A DNA stretch of 64,000 nucleotides, from the NCBI RefSeq assembly GCF_002950945.1, contig NZ_CP012673.1, forward strand, positions 14,127,501 to 14,191,500, written 5' to 3'. The notes beneath the pieces are model-generated. The model did no database searches, was not told the origin of the DNA, and saw nothing but the letters and a program-made list of their open reading frames with translations. This DNA comes from Sorangium cellulosum. Lineage in GTDB: Bacteria > Myxococcota_A > Polyangia > Polyangiales > Polyangiaceae. This document shows, in pieces, positions 34,090 through 42,753 of this stretch. Positions within the stretch are counted from its first letter, which is position 1, and every line of letters begins with the position of its first letter. The position numbers were made by a program, and so were the translations under genes.

Positions 34090-35214
34090 ATGTCTGAGCC
34101 TGTCCTGATCACGGGGGGAGCCGGCTTCATCGGCTCGAGCCTCGCCGACCGGCTCCTCCGCGAGGGGGAGCAGGTCATCGTCTTCGACAACCTCTCGCGC
34201 GCGTTCGTCGAGCGCAACGTCGACCTCCTCCGGGAGCACCACGGCGCCGGCGTGGACGTCCTCGTGAGCGACATCCGCGATCCGCAGGCCGTGGAGGACG
34301 CCGTGCGGCGCGCCTCCTTCGTCTTCCACCTCGCCGCGCAGGTCGCGGTCACGCGGAGCGCCTCGGATCCGGCGCTGGACTTCGAGGTGAACGCGCGCGG
34401 CACGCTCAACGTGCTCGAGGCCCTCCGGAAGCGGCCGCGGCCGCCGCCGCTCCTCTTCGCCTCCTCCAGCAAGGTCTACGGCGCCCTGCGCGATCTCCCC
34501 CTCACGCGGCGCGGCGAGCGCTACCTGCCCCTCTGCGAGGCCGCGCGCGACCACGGGATCTCGGAGGCGCAGCCGCTCGATTTCCAGAGCCCCCACGGGT
34601 GCTCCAAGGGCGCCGCGGACCAGTACGTCCTCGATTACGCCCGCACCTTCGGCCTCCAGGCAGCCGCGCTCAGGATGAGCTGCGTCTACGGCCCACGGCA
34701 GTTCGGGAGCGCGGATCAGGGGTGGATCGCCCACTTCGTCGCGCGCGCCATCCGCCGCGACCCGATCACCGTGTACGGCGACGGGCTGCAGGTCCGCGAC
34801 GCCCTGTTCATCGACGACCTGCTCGACGCCTTCCTCCTCGCGCGCCGCGAGATCCGGCGCGCGTCGGGCCGCGCCTACAACCTCGGCGGCGGCCCGGCGA
34901 GGGCCGTGAGCCCGCTCGAGCTGCTCGAGCTCGTCGCGGAGCTCGAGGGGCGCCCCGCGGCCTTCACCCGCGCCCCATGGCGCCCGGGCGACCCGCGGTA
35001 TTACGTCTCCGACTGCCGCGCGTTCCAGGCGCTCACCGGCTGGGCGCCGCGCGTGGGCGTCCGCGACGGGCTGCGCGCGCTCCTCAGGTGGCGCCGCGGC
35101 GTCGAGGCGCGGCTCGGGGCCGTGTACACGGACGGTCCCCCGGTCGACGCGGTCGACGCGGTCGACGCGGTCGACGCGGTCGACGCGGTCGACGCGGTCG
35201 AGGCCGCCTCGTGA
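34090..35214 (+). CDS. NAD-dependent epimerase (CDP-paratose 2-epimerase-like)
   Basis: 374-residue extended SDR of nucleotide-sugar metabolism. The Rossmann motif ITGGAGFIGSS is at 7-17. The signature HGCSKGAADQYVLDYARTFG matches CDP-paratose/CDP-tyvelose 2-epimerases, but the catalytic Tyr of Y-x3-K is His169 here (codon CAC), with Lys173 kept. RMSCVYGPRQFG follows, as in that family. The C-terminus is an AVD repeat from a 9-bp microsatellite. It is followed 120 bp later by a UDP-glucuronate decarboxylase, so both likely feed surface polysaccharide synthesis. The exact substrate, and whether the enzyme is active with His169, are uncertain. Confidence 0.82.
   Translation: MSEPVLITGGAGFIGSSLADRLLREGEQVIVFDNLSRAFVERNVDLLREHHGAGVDVLVSDIRDPQAVEDAVRRASFVFHLAAQVAVTRSASDPALDFEVNARGTLNVLEALRKRPRPPPLLFASSSKVYGALRDLPLTRRGERYLPLCEAARDHGISEAQPLDFQSPHGCSKGAADQYVLDYARTFGLQAAALRMSCVYGPRQFGSADQGWIAHFVARAIRRDPITVYGDGLQVRDALFIDDLLDAFLLARREIRRASGRAYNLGGGPARAVSPLELLELVAELEGRPAAFTRAPWRPGDPRYYVSDCRAFQALTGWAPRVGVRDGLRALLRWRRGVEARLGAVYTDGPPVDAVDAVDAVDAVDAVDAVEAAS
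35143..35205. repeat. 9-bp in-frame microsatellite (GTCGACGCG)
   Basis: Six perfect GTCGACGCG units (35143-35196) and one variant unit (35197-35205) encode a Val-Asp-Ala repeat at the C-terminus of the epimerase. Copy-number change would lengthen or shorten the tail without a frameshift. Confidence 0.92.
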
Positions 35215-35334
35215 AGGCCGCGACGGCGAACGTCGACCCGCCGCGGCGCGCCCGCGGCGACGCCCACTTCGGCGCGACAAGCGCCTTCCGCGCGCCCCGC
35301 GGAGGGGCGGCGGAGCGACGACGGAGGTGTTCCG

Positions 35335-36336
35335 ATGGCTGACGCGAACGGGAGATCGGTTGGGAAGAGCCTGCGTGTCCTGGTGACGGGGGGCGCCGGC
35401 TTCCTCGGCTCGCACCTGTGCGAGCGGCTGCTCGGGGAGGGCCACGAGGTGATCGCGCTCGACGACTTCTCGACGGGCTCGCCGGAGAGCGTGGCCCACC
35501 TGATGCGCAGCCGCCGGTTCTGGCTGGTGGAGCACGACGTGGCCCTGCCGTTCGATTACGAGGTCGACAGGATCTACCACCTCGCGTCGCCGGCGAGCCC
35601 GGCTCGCTACCAGCGCGATCCGGTGCGCACGACGATCACGAACGTCGCGGGCGCGCTGCACGCGCTGGAGTGCGCCGAGCGGCACGGCGCGCGGCTGCTC
35701 CAGGCGTCCACGAGCGAGGTGTACGGCGATCCGGAGGTGCACCCGCAGCCGGAGAGCTACCTCGGCCGGGTCAACCCGGTCGGGGTGCGCGCCTGTTACG
35801 ACGAGGGCAAGCGCTGCGCGGAGTCGCTCGTCATGGACTTCCACCGTCAGGGGAGGGCGTCGGCGAGGATCGCGCGGATCTTCAACACGTACGGGCCGCG
35901 CATGGCGGTCGACGACGGGCGGGTGGTGAGCAACTTCATCGTCCAGGCGCTCCGGGGCGAGGACATCACCGTCCACGGCAGCGGCGCGCAGACGCGGAGC
36001 TTCTGTTATGTCGACGATCTGGTGGAGGGGTGCCTGCGCCTCATGGAGCACCCGGCGGACGTGGGCCCGGTGAACCTGGGGAATCCGGCCGAGGTGACGG
36101 TGCTCGAGCTGGCGCAGGAGATCCTCCGGCTGACGGGGAGCGCGAGCAGGATCGTGCACCGGCCGCTTCCGGAGGACGATCCGAGGCAGCGGCGGCCGGC
36201 GATCGAGCTGGCGCGCCGGCTGCTGGGATTCGAGCCGCGGGTGGCGCTGCGCCAGGGGCTGCGCGCGACGATCGAGAGCTTCCGCCGGGCGCTCGCGGGG
36301 GCGGGGGAGCAGCGCGCGGCGGCGATGGCGAGCTGA
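35335..36336 (+). CDS. UDP-glucuronate decarboxylase (UDP-xylose synthase)
   Basis: 333-residue extended SDR that converts UDP-glucuronate to UDP-xylose. Motifs: TGGAGFLGSH (18-27), HLASPASPARY (82-92), ASTSEVYGDPEVHPQPE and the catalytic CYDEGKRCAE with Tyr155 and Lys159. RIFNTYGPRMAVDDGRVVSNF is the family fingerprint. The ATG at 35335 follows GGAGG nine bases upstream. With the epimerase just upstream it likely supplies pentose donors for extracellular polysaccharide. The last 20 residues are an Ala-rich tail. Confidence 0.93.
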   Translation: MADANGRSVGKSLRVLVTGGAGFLGSHLCERLLGEGHEVIALDDFSTGSPESVAHLMRSRRFWLVEHDVALPFDYEVDRIYHLASPASPARYQRDPVRTTITNVAGALHALECAERHGARLLQASTSEVYGDPEVHPQPESYLGRVNPVGVRACYDEGKRCAESLVMDFHRQGRASARIARIFNTYGPRMAVDDGRVVSNFIVQALRGEDITVHGSGAQTRSFCYVDDLVEGCLRLMEHPADVGPVNLGNPAEVTVLELAQEILRLTGSASRIVHRPLPEDDPRQRRPAIELARRLLGFEPRVALRQGLRATIESFRRALAGAGEQRAAAMAS

Positions 36337-36500
36337 CCGCCGCGGCGGCCGTCGTCCGCTCGGTGCGGGCCGGTGCGGGCCTGGGCGCGCGGCCGCGCGG
36401 CCGATCGATGTGCCTGCCGGCGCGGCGGCGCTGCTCGCCGCGCCTCCATGGCGCCCCGCCGCCGCGCATGCCAGCGTCTCTCCCGTGGAGGCTCTCGCCC

Positions 36501-36989
36501 ATGGCGGAGGTTGAGCAAGAGGCCGGATCGATCCCGCTCACCGGCGGCTGCCAGTGCGGCCGCGTGCGGTACCGCGCCGACGCCATCCCGGGCCGCACCG
36601 GCTATTGCCATTGTCGCCAGTGCCAGCGCGCCTTCGGCAACGTCTTTGCCGTGCTCACGTCGGTCCGCCGCGCGACGCTCGCCTGGCTCGGAATCGAGCC
36701 GACCTATTTCGCTTCATCGCCCCTGGCGCGCCGCGGCTTCTGCTCCTCCTGCGGCACCCCTCTCACGTTCGAATACCCCGACTCCGAGGTCGTCGAGATT
36801 GCGGTCGGCTCGCTCGACGATCCCGGCCTCGTGCGCCCCACGAGTCATTCCGGCGTCGAGAGCCAGGTCGCGTGGCTCGCCCTCGACGACGGCTTGCCGC
36901 GGCGTCTCACCGAGGAGGATCCGGCGTATCGCGCGCGGTGCGCCTCGCTGCAGGGGAGCGGCGGCGCGGCATCCGGGCGCGTCGGTTGA
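36501..36989 (+). CDS. GFA/CENP-V family zinc protein
   Basis: 162-residue protein of the glutathione-dependent formaldehyde-activating (GFA) fold. Zinc ligands are in place: Cys17 and Cys19 (GGCQCGRVRY), Cys36, Cys38 and Cys41 (YCHCRQCQRAFG), and Cys81 and Cys84 (FCSSCGTPL). The ATG at 36501 follows GGAGG 11 bases upstream. Most such proteins have no proven GFA activity, so a catalytic role is not claimed. No formaldehyde dehydrogenase gene is adjacent. Confidence 0.93.
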   Translation: MAEVEQEAGSIPLTGGCQCGRVRYRADAIPGRTGYCHCRQCQRAFGNVFAVLTSVRRATLAWLGIEPTYFASSPLARRGFCSSCGTPLTFEYPDSEVVEIAVGSLDDPGLVRPTSHSGVESQVAWLALDDGLPRRLTEEDPAYRARCASLQGSGGAASGRVG

Positions 36990-37021
36990 CGGCGCACGCG
37001 ACCGGGACCATGGAGCACTCC

Positions 37022-38596
37022 ATGACTCCCGGCTTGGCTTCCGTCGCTCCGGTCCGCGGTGTTCTCGCGGCCGCCCTGCTCGGCGCCGCATTCACGAGCG
37101 CCGTCGCGTGCGCCCCCGCCGAGCGCGATTTCCAGAACGCCGCCGCCACCGGCACCAGCTCGGCGCAGGGCACCGGCGGCGCGAGCGGTTCCGGCGGGGA
37201 CGGCGGCACGGGCGGGGCTGGCGGCGCCGGGGGCGTCGAAGGCTGCGACAGCGCCCTGTCTCCCGCCGAGGACGTGTGTGTGCTCCAGGACCGCCTCGGC
37301 ATCTTCGTCGCCCCGTCGGGGAACGACCTCAATCCCGGCACCCGGGTCGCGCCTGTAAAGACGCTTTCCAAAGCCATCGAGCTCGCCGCGCGGGGAAAGA
37401 TGCGCGTCTACGCGTGCGCCGATGCCTTCCATGAGCCGATCGACGTCCGGCCGGGCGTGGCGCTCTTCGGCGGCCTCGCGTGCAGGGATCAGTGGCAGTG
37501 GAAGGGCGACGGCGCAAAGACCACGGTCGCGACCGAGCCCGGCGTCGTGCCGGCGATCCTGCGCGGCGGCGAGGGCACGACGCGGATCGAGGATTTCTGG
37601 TTCCAGGCGGCCTCCGCGGCGGCGCCTGGCGGCTCGTCGATCGCCGTGCTGGCCGTCGGCGCGACGGCCGAGCTGACCCGGTGCACGCTCGCCGCGGGCG
37701 ACGGCGCCGCGGGCGGCCCTGCCGCGCCGGTCTCGCCGGCCGAGCGGGGGCCGAGCGGCATGGTCGGCATACCCGCGTGTGTCGGCGCCAACCTGTCCTC
37801 GCCGCCCACGGTGAACCCGGCCTGTTCCGAGTCCGTCGGCGGCGCCGGCGGTGCGTCCACGGCCGGCGCGGGCATCCCGGGGACGGCCGGCCTGCCCGCG
37901 ATCGGCGGAGGCAACGGCGGCAATCCAGGCTGCGCGCCTGGAACGCCAGGTGCGAGGGGCGAGGACGGCGGTCCGGGCAAGGGCGGGCAGGGGCTCGGCC
38001 GCCTCACCAGGGCTGGTCATGAGGGCGCCGCGGGCGGACGTGGCGCTCCGGGACGGCCCGGCCAGGGCGGCGGCGGCGGCGGCAGCACCGCCGGCGGTCT
38101 CTGTCTTCCCCAGCTCCTGAACCTGGCCGGCGCGAGCGGCGGAAGCGGCGGCGCCGGCGGCTGCGGCGGCGCCGGCGGCGACGGCGGCAGGCCCGGCGGC
38201 GTGAGCATCGGGCTCGCGAGCGTGGGCGCGGCGCTGGTGCTCACCGACGTGCAGATCACCGCGGGCGACGGAGGCACTGGCGGCGTCGGCGGCGACGGTC
38301 AGCCCGGCGGCGAGGGCGGCGCCGGCGGCCCTGGAGGTCCACCCAACGGCGGGGTGCAGGGCGGCTGTCCGGGCGGCGCTGGCGGCGCCGGCGGCGCTGG
38401 CGGCCCCGGCGGCGGCGGCGCGGGCGGCTCGTCGTTCGGGATCGCCCATGTCGGCGCGATCCCGAGGCAGAAGAGCGGCGTCGCGATCGTGGTGGGCGCG
38501 GCCGGCGAGGGCGGGCCAGGCGGCAACACCAACGCCGCCGCGAACGCAGGCGAGCCCGGCGCGGCCGCTGCGGTGCAGGAGCTCGCGGGCGGCTGA
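37022..38596 (+). CDS. DUF1565-type lipoprotein with collagen-like Gly repeats
   Basis: 524-residue surface lipoprotein. The signal peptide ends in the lipobox AVAC. A Gly/Ser linker leads to a DUF1565 segment (IFVAPSGNDLNPGTRVAPVK, TLSKAIELAARGKMRVYACA), the start of a parallel beta-helix-like domain. The second half is dominated by GG-rich collagen-like stretches alternating with beta strands. I chose the ATG at 37022 because GGAG lies six bases before it; the ATG at 37010 is also in frame. Such proteins are numerous in Sorangium-type genomes; a structural or adhesive role is inferred. Confidence 0.75.
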   Translation: MTPGLASVAPVRGVLAAALLGAAFTSAVACAPAERDFQNAAATGTSSAQGTGGASGSGGDGGTGGAGGAGGVEGCDSALSPAEDVCVLQDRLGIFVAPSGNDLNPGTRVAPVKTLSKAIELAARGKMRVYACADAFHEPIDVRPGVALFGGLACRDQWQWKGDGAKTTVATEPGVVPAILRGGEGTTRIEDFWFQAASAAAPGGSSIAVLAVGATAELTRCTLAAGDGAAGGPAAPVSPAERGPSGMVGIPACVGANLSSPPTVNPACSESVGGAGGASTAGAGIPGTAGLPAIGGGNGGNPGCAPGTPGARGEDGGPGKGGQGLGRLTRAGHEGAAGGRGAPGRPGQGGGGGGSTAGGLCLPQLLNLAGASGGSGGAGGCGGAGGDGGRPGGVSIGLASVGAALVLTDVQITAGDGGTGGVGGDGQPGGEGGAGGPGGPPNGGVQGGCPGGAGGAGGAGGPGGGGAGGSSFGIAHVGAIPRQKSGVAIVVGAAGEGGPGGNTNAAANAGEPGAAAAVQELAGG

Positions 38597-38816
38597 CATG
38601 GCGAGCCCGCGCGGCCGTTCCGGAGCAGGACGTATGGCCCGCTGTCATTGCCGGAGCAGGAGCGCGCAGGCGGCTGAGATTGTGGTGGTCGCCGCCCCCA
38701 GGGCGAAGGACGGCTGAGCTCGAAGGCGGCCGGGAAAGACCCACGACGCAGCTATCGAGTCGGCGCGCGTGGGTTATGGTGTGCGCTCACGACGCACCCA
38801 TGTACAGGAGCCTTCC

Positions 38817-39689
38817 ATGATGCGATCACGTTCAGAGGACCTTCGCAACCTCGGCCTACTCCTCGGCCTCGGCGTCTCGCTCGCCGTCGCCGGTTGCAGC
38901 GACGAGGAGAGCGGCGGTAGCAGCGCCAGCAGCAGCACCAGCAGCAGCACCACCACGACCAGCGCTGCGACCAGCGGCGGCGGGGGCGGGGGCGGTCCCG
39001 GCGGCGGCACGGGCGGCGCCGGCGGCACGGGGAGCAGCGGCGGCAACGACGGCGGCGGCGGCAACGACGGCGGCGGCGGCCAGGGCGGCGACGGCGGCGG
39101 CGGCAGCACGGGGCCCACGCTCAGCTTTTTCGTCTCGAGCTCCGGGAGCACGACCGCGAACCTGGGCGGGCTCGCCGGAGCGGATCAGCGGTGCCAGGAG
39201 CTGGCCGCCGCGGTCGGCGCCGGCGCGAGGACATGGCGCGCCTACCTCAGCGCCGAGCGGGGCCCCGACGACCAGCCGGTGCACGCCAGGGACCGGATCG
39301 GCGCGGGACCCTGGTACAACGCGAAGGGCCAGCTGGTGGCCGCGAACCTCGAGGAGCTGCACACCAGGTTCGGCGATCACACCGAGTTCCTCGACGAAAA
39401 GGGCGAGATGGTGCCGGGCCAGTGGCCGGATTCCCCCCGGCCGAACCAGCACGACATCCTCACCGGCACGAACCGAGACGGCACCCTCAAGGTCGGTCAT
39501 ACCTGCGAGGACTGGACGTCCGAGGACCCGGGCCTGACCGCCTGGGTCGGGCACTCCGACGGGCTCGGCCCCATGCAGAGCAGCGCCGACATGTACCGGC
39601 CGTGGAACTCGGTGCACGCGAACGGCAGCTGCGCCGACACGGCTCCGGCAGGCGGCAACGGCCGCGTCTACTGCTTCGCCGCGGATTGA
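38817..39689 (+). CDS. Lipoprotein with Ser/Thr-Gly linker and DUF1554/endostatin-like domain
   Basis: 290-residue lipoprotein. The signal peptide ends LAVAGC; a flexible Ser/Thr then Gly/Asn/Asp linker (about 35-105) follows. The C-terminal domain has FFVSSSGSTTANLGGLAGAD, RAYLSAERG, ARDRIGAGPWYN and VYCFAAD, which resembles DUF1554/LenA-like endostatin-fold domains of surface proteins. The ATG at 38817 has AGGAG seven bases upstream. It is probably exposed on the cell surface; ligand unknown. Confidence 0.72.
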   Translation: MMRSRSEDLRNLGLLLGLGVSLAVAGCSDEESGGSSASSSTSSSTTTTSAATSGGGGGGGPGGGTGGAGGTGSSGGNDGGGGNDGGGGQGGDGGGGSTGPTLSFFVSSSGSTTANLGGLAGADQRCQELAAAVGAGARTWRAYLSAERGPDDQPVHARDRIGAGPWYNAKGQLVAANLEELHTRFGDHTEFLDEKGEMVPGQWPDSPRPNQHDILTGTNRDGTLKVGHTCEDWTSEDPGLTAWVGHSDGLGPMQSSADMYRPWNSVHANGSCADTAPAGGNGRVYCFAAD

Positions 39690-39702
39690 GCTCAGCGCGC
39701 CA

Positions 39703-40080
39703 TCACTCGATCTCGCCCGCGTGGAGGCACATCCCCGGGCAGTCCGCGCCCCCGTTGTCCGGGTCGCAGGTATCTCGCGGATCGTCCACACAGACATAGC
39801 CCCTGTCGCACGCGAACCCGGCGAAGCCCCCGCAGGGGTCGCCCACGCAGATGCCGCCGCAGTCGGCGTCCCTCTTGGGGTTGCAGTCGTCGTTCGGGTC
39901 GTCGACGCACCGGTTGGTGCCTGGACAGCCGCGGCCGGTGATGCCGCCGCAGGTGAACTGAAGCGCGGCCTGCGACTCGTCGAGCGCCTCTCCCCCGCTC
40001 GGCGCCTCGGCGCCGCAGCCGACGCCGAGCACCGTGCCACCGGCGATCATCACAACCACCTTGACCCATTCTTTGAGCAT
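39703..40080 (-). CDS. Cys-rich small lipoprotein
   Basis: 125-residue exported protein. The signal peptide MLKEWVKVVVMIAGGTVLG ends in GVGC. The mature part carries two Cys-rich units (CVDDPNDDCNPKRDADCGGI and CVDDPRDTCDPDNGGADCPG), an internal repeat that suggests disulphide-bonded or Asp-rich metal-binding modules. The ATG at 40080 has GGAGGG upstream. Lineage-specific; function unknown. Confidence 0.72.
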   Translation of the reverse strand: MLKEWVKVVVMIAGGTVLGVGCGAEAPSGGEALDESQAALQFTCGGITGRGCPGTNRCVDDPNDDCNPKRDADCGGICVGDPCGGFAGFACDRGYVCVDDPRDTCDPDNGGADCPGMCLHAGEIE

Positions 40081-40410
40081 GCGAGTACCCTCCAAGCGCG
40101 CTCGCCTCGTCCACGCCTTTCGCGGGGGCGGCGAGCCGCGGCGAGGAGCCAAGCGAAAAGTAGGCCAGCTGCGGAGGGGCCTGCTCGCCGAGGGGGGCCG
40201 TCTTCACGCGCGGCGCAACTCGCGCAGGTCCTGCACGAACTGGGCAGGATCCTGTCTTGATGCGCGGAGGGGGCCGAGCGCCGGCCGCGGGCGGCCGATC
40301 GATCGAGCACCAGCTGTCACGAGGGGCGTGCCTCCGGTGCCTCTACCTTCGTGCTCCCGGAGGGGGGGCACTCGGCCGTCCCGGTAGGCCCGAGGAGCTC
40401 GGCACCCCCT
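40081..40410. other. Gap between two minus-strand genes
   Basis: 330 bp without a supported gene; the only recognisable element is the ribosome-binding site of the small lipoprotein at its left end. Confidence 0.4.
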
Positions 40411-41082
40411 TCACTCTGCGTTCCCCGCCTCGATCTCGACGCGCCGCGCGATCTCCGCGTCCCCCGGCCGATACACCTCCTCGCGCGGCGTCCACAGCGC
40501 GCCCCGATCCCTTCGCACGACGTCGCGCTGCTCCGCCACGAAGCCGGAGATGTCCTCCACCCCCACGGTCCATTCCTCGGCGAACCTCCGCAGCGTCTCG
40601 CCCCGCAGCCCGAGCTGGATGGCCCGGCGCGCGACCGGCGCCCCCGACGGGTGGTGGTCCGGATCCCACTGGAGGCGCACGTCGGAGCGCTGGAGCGCGG
40701 CCTTCCACGCCTCCTGGCTCGGGTACAGCGCGGGCGCGTGGCTCGACGGCACGGCCGCCGCGAGGAGCGCGTCGAACCCCGAGCGCCGGAGGCGGATGGC
40801 CAGCACGGCCTCCTGGTCCTGCTTCGTGCCCCAGCCCGAGCGGTACATCATCCAGAGGAAGTTCGGCTTGATCCAGCTCATGCGCCCGAAGCTGAACTCC
40901 GCGCCTCCAAGCCGCTGATGCACGACCGCGTGCCGCGCGATCGAGGGGCGGTATGCCTGATAGACCACCACCGTCTCGGCGTCGAACTGCGCGAGGATGT
41001 GGCGACCCGCCCCGGGCCAGCGGGCGGCCTGCTCAGCATACGGCGCGATCTCGATCGTCCCCGGCTTGCTCGACTCGGTCAT
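40411..41082 (-). CDS. DUF4291 domain protein
   Basis: 223-residue single-domain protein. DUF4291 features are clear: IAPYAEQAARWP at the N-terminus, VVVYQAYRPSIARHAVVHQ, RMSWIKPNFLWMMYRSGWG and KDQEAVLAIRL-like KQDQEAVLAIRL. The ATG at 41082 gives the expected family start. The gene lies divergent to the short-chain fatty-acid transporter. The family is widespread in bacteria and fungi and has no known activity. Confidence 0.92.
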   Translation of the reverse strand: MTESSKPGTIEIAPYAEQAARWPGAGRHILAQFDAETVVVYQAYRPSIARHAVVHQRLGGAEFSFGRMSWIKPNFLWMMYRSGWGTKQDQEAVLAIRLRRSGFDALLAAAVPSSHAPALYPSQEAWKAALQRSDVRLQWDPDHHPSGAPVARRAIQLGLRGETLRRFAEEWTVGVEDISGFVAEQRDVVRRDRGALWTPREEVYRPGDAEIARRVEIEAGNAE

Positions 41083-41208
41083 GGCCACGGCGCTCGCCCT
41101 CCTCGCCCCTTCTCGCCCCGCCGCGCCCTCCGCCGCGAGGCCTTCCCCAGCATAACCCGTCCGTGGTACGGCGGGCGGAGGAAGACCGAACCCACCGCGG
41201 AGGGAGCC

Positions 41209-42546
41209 GTGGATATCCTCGTTCGAATCGCGGACGCGCTGGGGCGCTTCAGCGCACGTTATGTGCCCTCCGCCTTCGCCATCGCGGTCCTGCTCACGCT
41301 GCTCGCGTTCGTGCTCGGGCTCACGTGGGCGGGCGCGGGGCCGATGGAGGTCGTGAAGGGCTGGGGCGGCGGCTTCTGGGAGCTGCTCTCGTTCTCCATG
41401 CAGATGGCGCTGGTCATGTTCAGCGGCTATCTCCTCGCGCTCACCGGGCCCGTGCGCGCCGCGCTGGAGCGGGTGGCCGCGCTCGCTTCGACCCCGCGCC
41501 GCGCGGTGATGCTGATGGCGTTCGTCTCCATGGCGCTGTCCTACCTGAACTGGGGCCTGTCGCTGGTCGCCTCCGCGATGCTCGTGCGCTTCGTGGTCCG
41601 GCGGCAGCCCGACGTGGACTACCGCCTCCTCGTCGCCTGCGCGTACTTCGGCATGGGCGCGACCTGGCACTCCGGCTTCTCCGCCTCCGCGCCGCTGCTC
41701 GTCGCCACGCCCGGCCATTTCCTCGAGAAGACCACCGGCGTCATCCCCGTCGACCAGACACTGCTCTCCGGCTTCAACGTGGCGCTCCTGCTCGTCGTCG
41801 TCGCCGTGATGACGCTGCTCGCGGGGCTCCTCCACCCGGCGCCGGATCACACGGTGAAGGTGGATCCGACCGTGGTGGAGGGCTTCGGCCAGTTCGAGCC
41901 GCCCGCGCGCCCGCCCGCGCGGTCGCTCGCGGCCCTGCTCGACCACTCTCCCGCGCTGAACCTGCTCTTCGGCGCCGCGGGGCTCGTCTACGCGGCGACC
42001 GTGTTGTGGAGCGGCTGGCGGAACATCAACATCAACTCGGTCAACTTCATCTTCCTCACGCTCGCCGTCCTCCTGCACGGCACGCCGGCGCGGCTGCTCA
42101 AGGCCTCCGAGGAGGCGGCCAGCGTCCTGCACGGCATCGTCCTCCAGTTCCCGCTCTACGCCGGCATCTACGGCATCTTCAAGGCCACCGGGCTCACCGA
42201 CCGCATCGGCGAGGCGTTCGTCGCCATGAGCTCGCGCGAGACGTTCCCCGCCGTGGTCTACTGGTACAGCGGCCTCGTGAACTACTTCGTCCCCTCCGGC
42301 GGCTCGAAATGGGCCATCGAGGCGCCCTACCTGCTCAAGGCCGCGTCCGATCTCGGCGTCGAGCCGCGCAAGGTGGTCCTGGCCTACGCGTGGGGAGACA
42401 TGGCCACGGACCTCGTGCAGCCGTTCTGGGCGCTCCCGCTGCTCGCCGTCGCACGCGTGGAGTTCAAGGAGCTGCTCGGGTTCCTGCTCCTCGCGTTCGT
42501 CGTCTACGCGCCCCTGGTCACCGCGGCGTTCCTCTTCTTCCTCTGA
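41209..42546 (+). CDS. atoE: Short-chain fatty acid transporter (AtoE family)
   Basis: 445-residue integral membrane protein with about eleven hydrophobic segments. The AtoE family is recognisable by LSYLNWGLSLVASAMLVR, FGMGATWHSGFSASAPLL and the conserved YWYSGLVNYFVPSGGSKWAIE. It is expected to import short-chain fatty acids across the inner membrane. The GTG at 41209 follows GGAGGG; it starts right at the conserved N-terminus. No ato degradation genes are adjacent, so its physiological substrate here is only inferred. Confidence 0.92.
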   Translation: MDILVRIADALGRFSARYVPSAFAIAVLLTLLAFVLGLTWAGAGPMEVVKGWGGGFWELLSFSMQMALVMFSGYLLALTGPVRAALERVAALASTPRRAVMLMAFVSMALSYLNWGLSLVASAMLVRFVVRRQPDVDYRLLVACAYFGMGATWHSGFSASAPLLVATPGHFLEKTTGVIPVDQTLLSGFNVALLLVVVAVMTLLAGLLHPAPDHTVKVDPTVVEGFGQFEPPARPPARSLAALLDHSPALNLLFGAAGLVYAATVLWSGWRNININSVNFIFLTLAVLLHGTPARLLKASEEAASVLHGIVLQFPLYAGIYGIFKATGLTDRIGEAFVAMSSRETFPAVVYWYSGLVNYFVPSGGSKWAIEAPYLLKAASDLGVEPRKVVLAYAWGDMATDLVQPFWALPLLAVARVEFKELLGFLLLAFVVYAPLVTAAFLFFL

Positions 42547-42753
42547 TCTTCCTCGGATCGCTCCGCGGCCCTGCGCCACGGAGGCTGGATCGAGGCGCGG
42601 CGTGTCAGCCGCGGCGCGCTGTGCCGGTCTGTGTCACGCCAGGCTGGCCCCGTGTGGATGCATCTCTTTGAAATAACGGATGATTTTTCGAGGCATGGCG
42701 GGTGCTATCCCCGGGCCATCGGTCGCACCACCGGAACGACACGGAGGCTTGCC

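Noticed and set aside
35143..35205. Phase-variation switch
   Set aside because: The repeat unit is 9 bp, so copy-number change cannot alter the reading frame.
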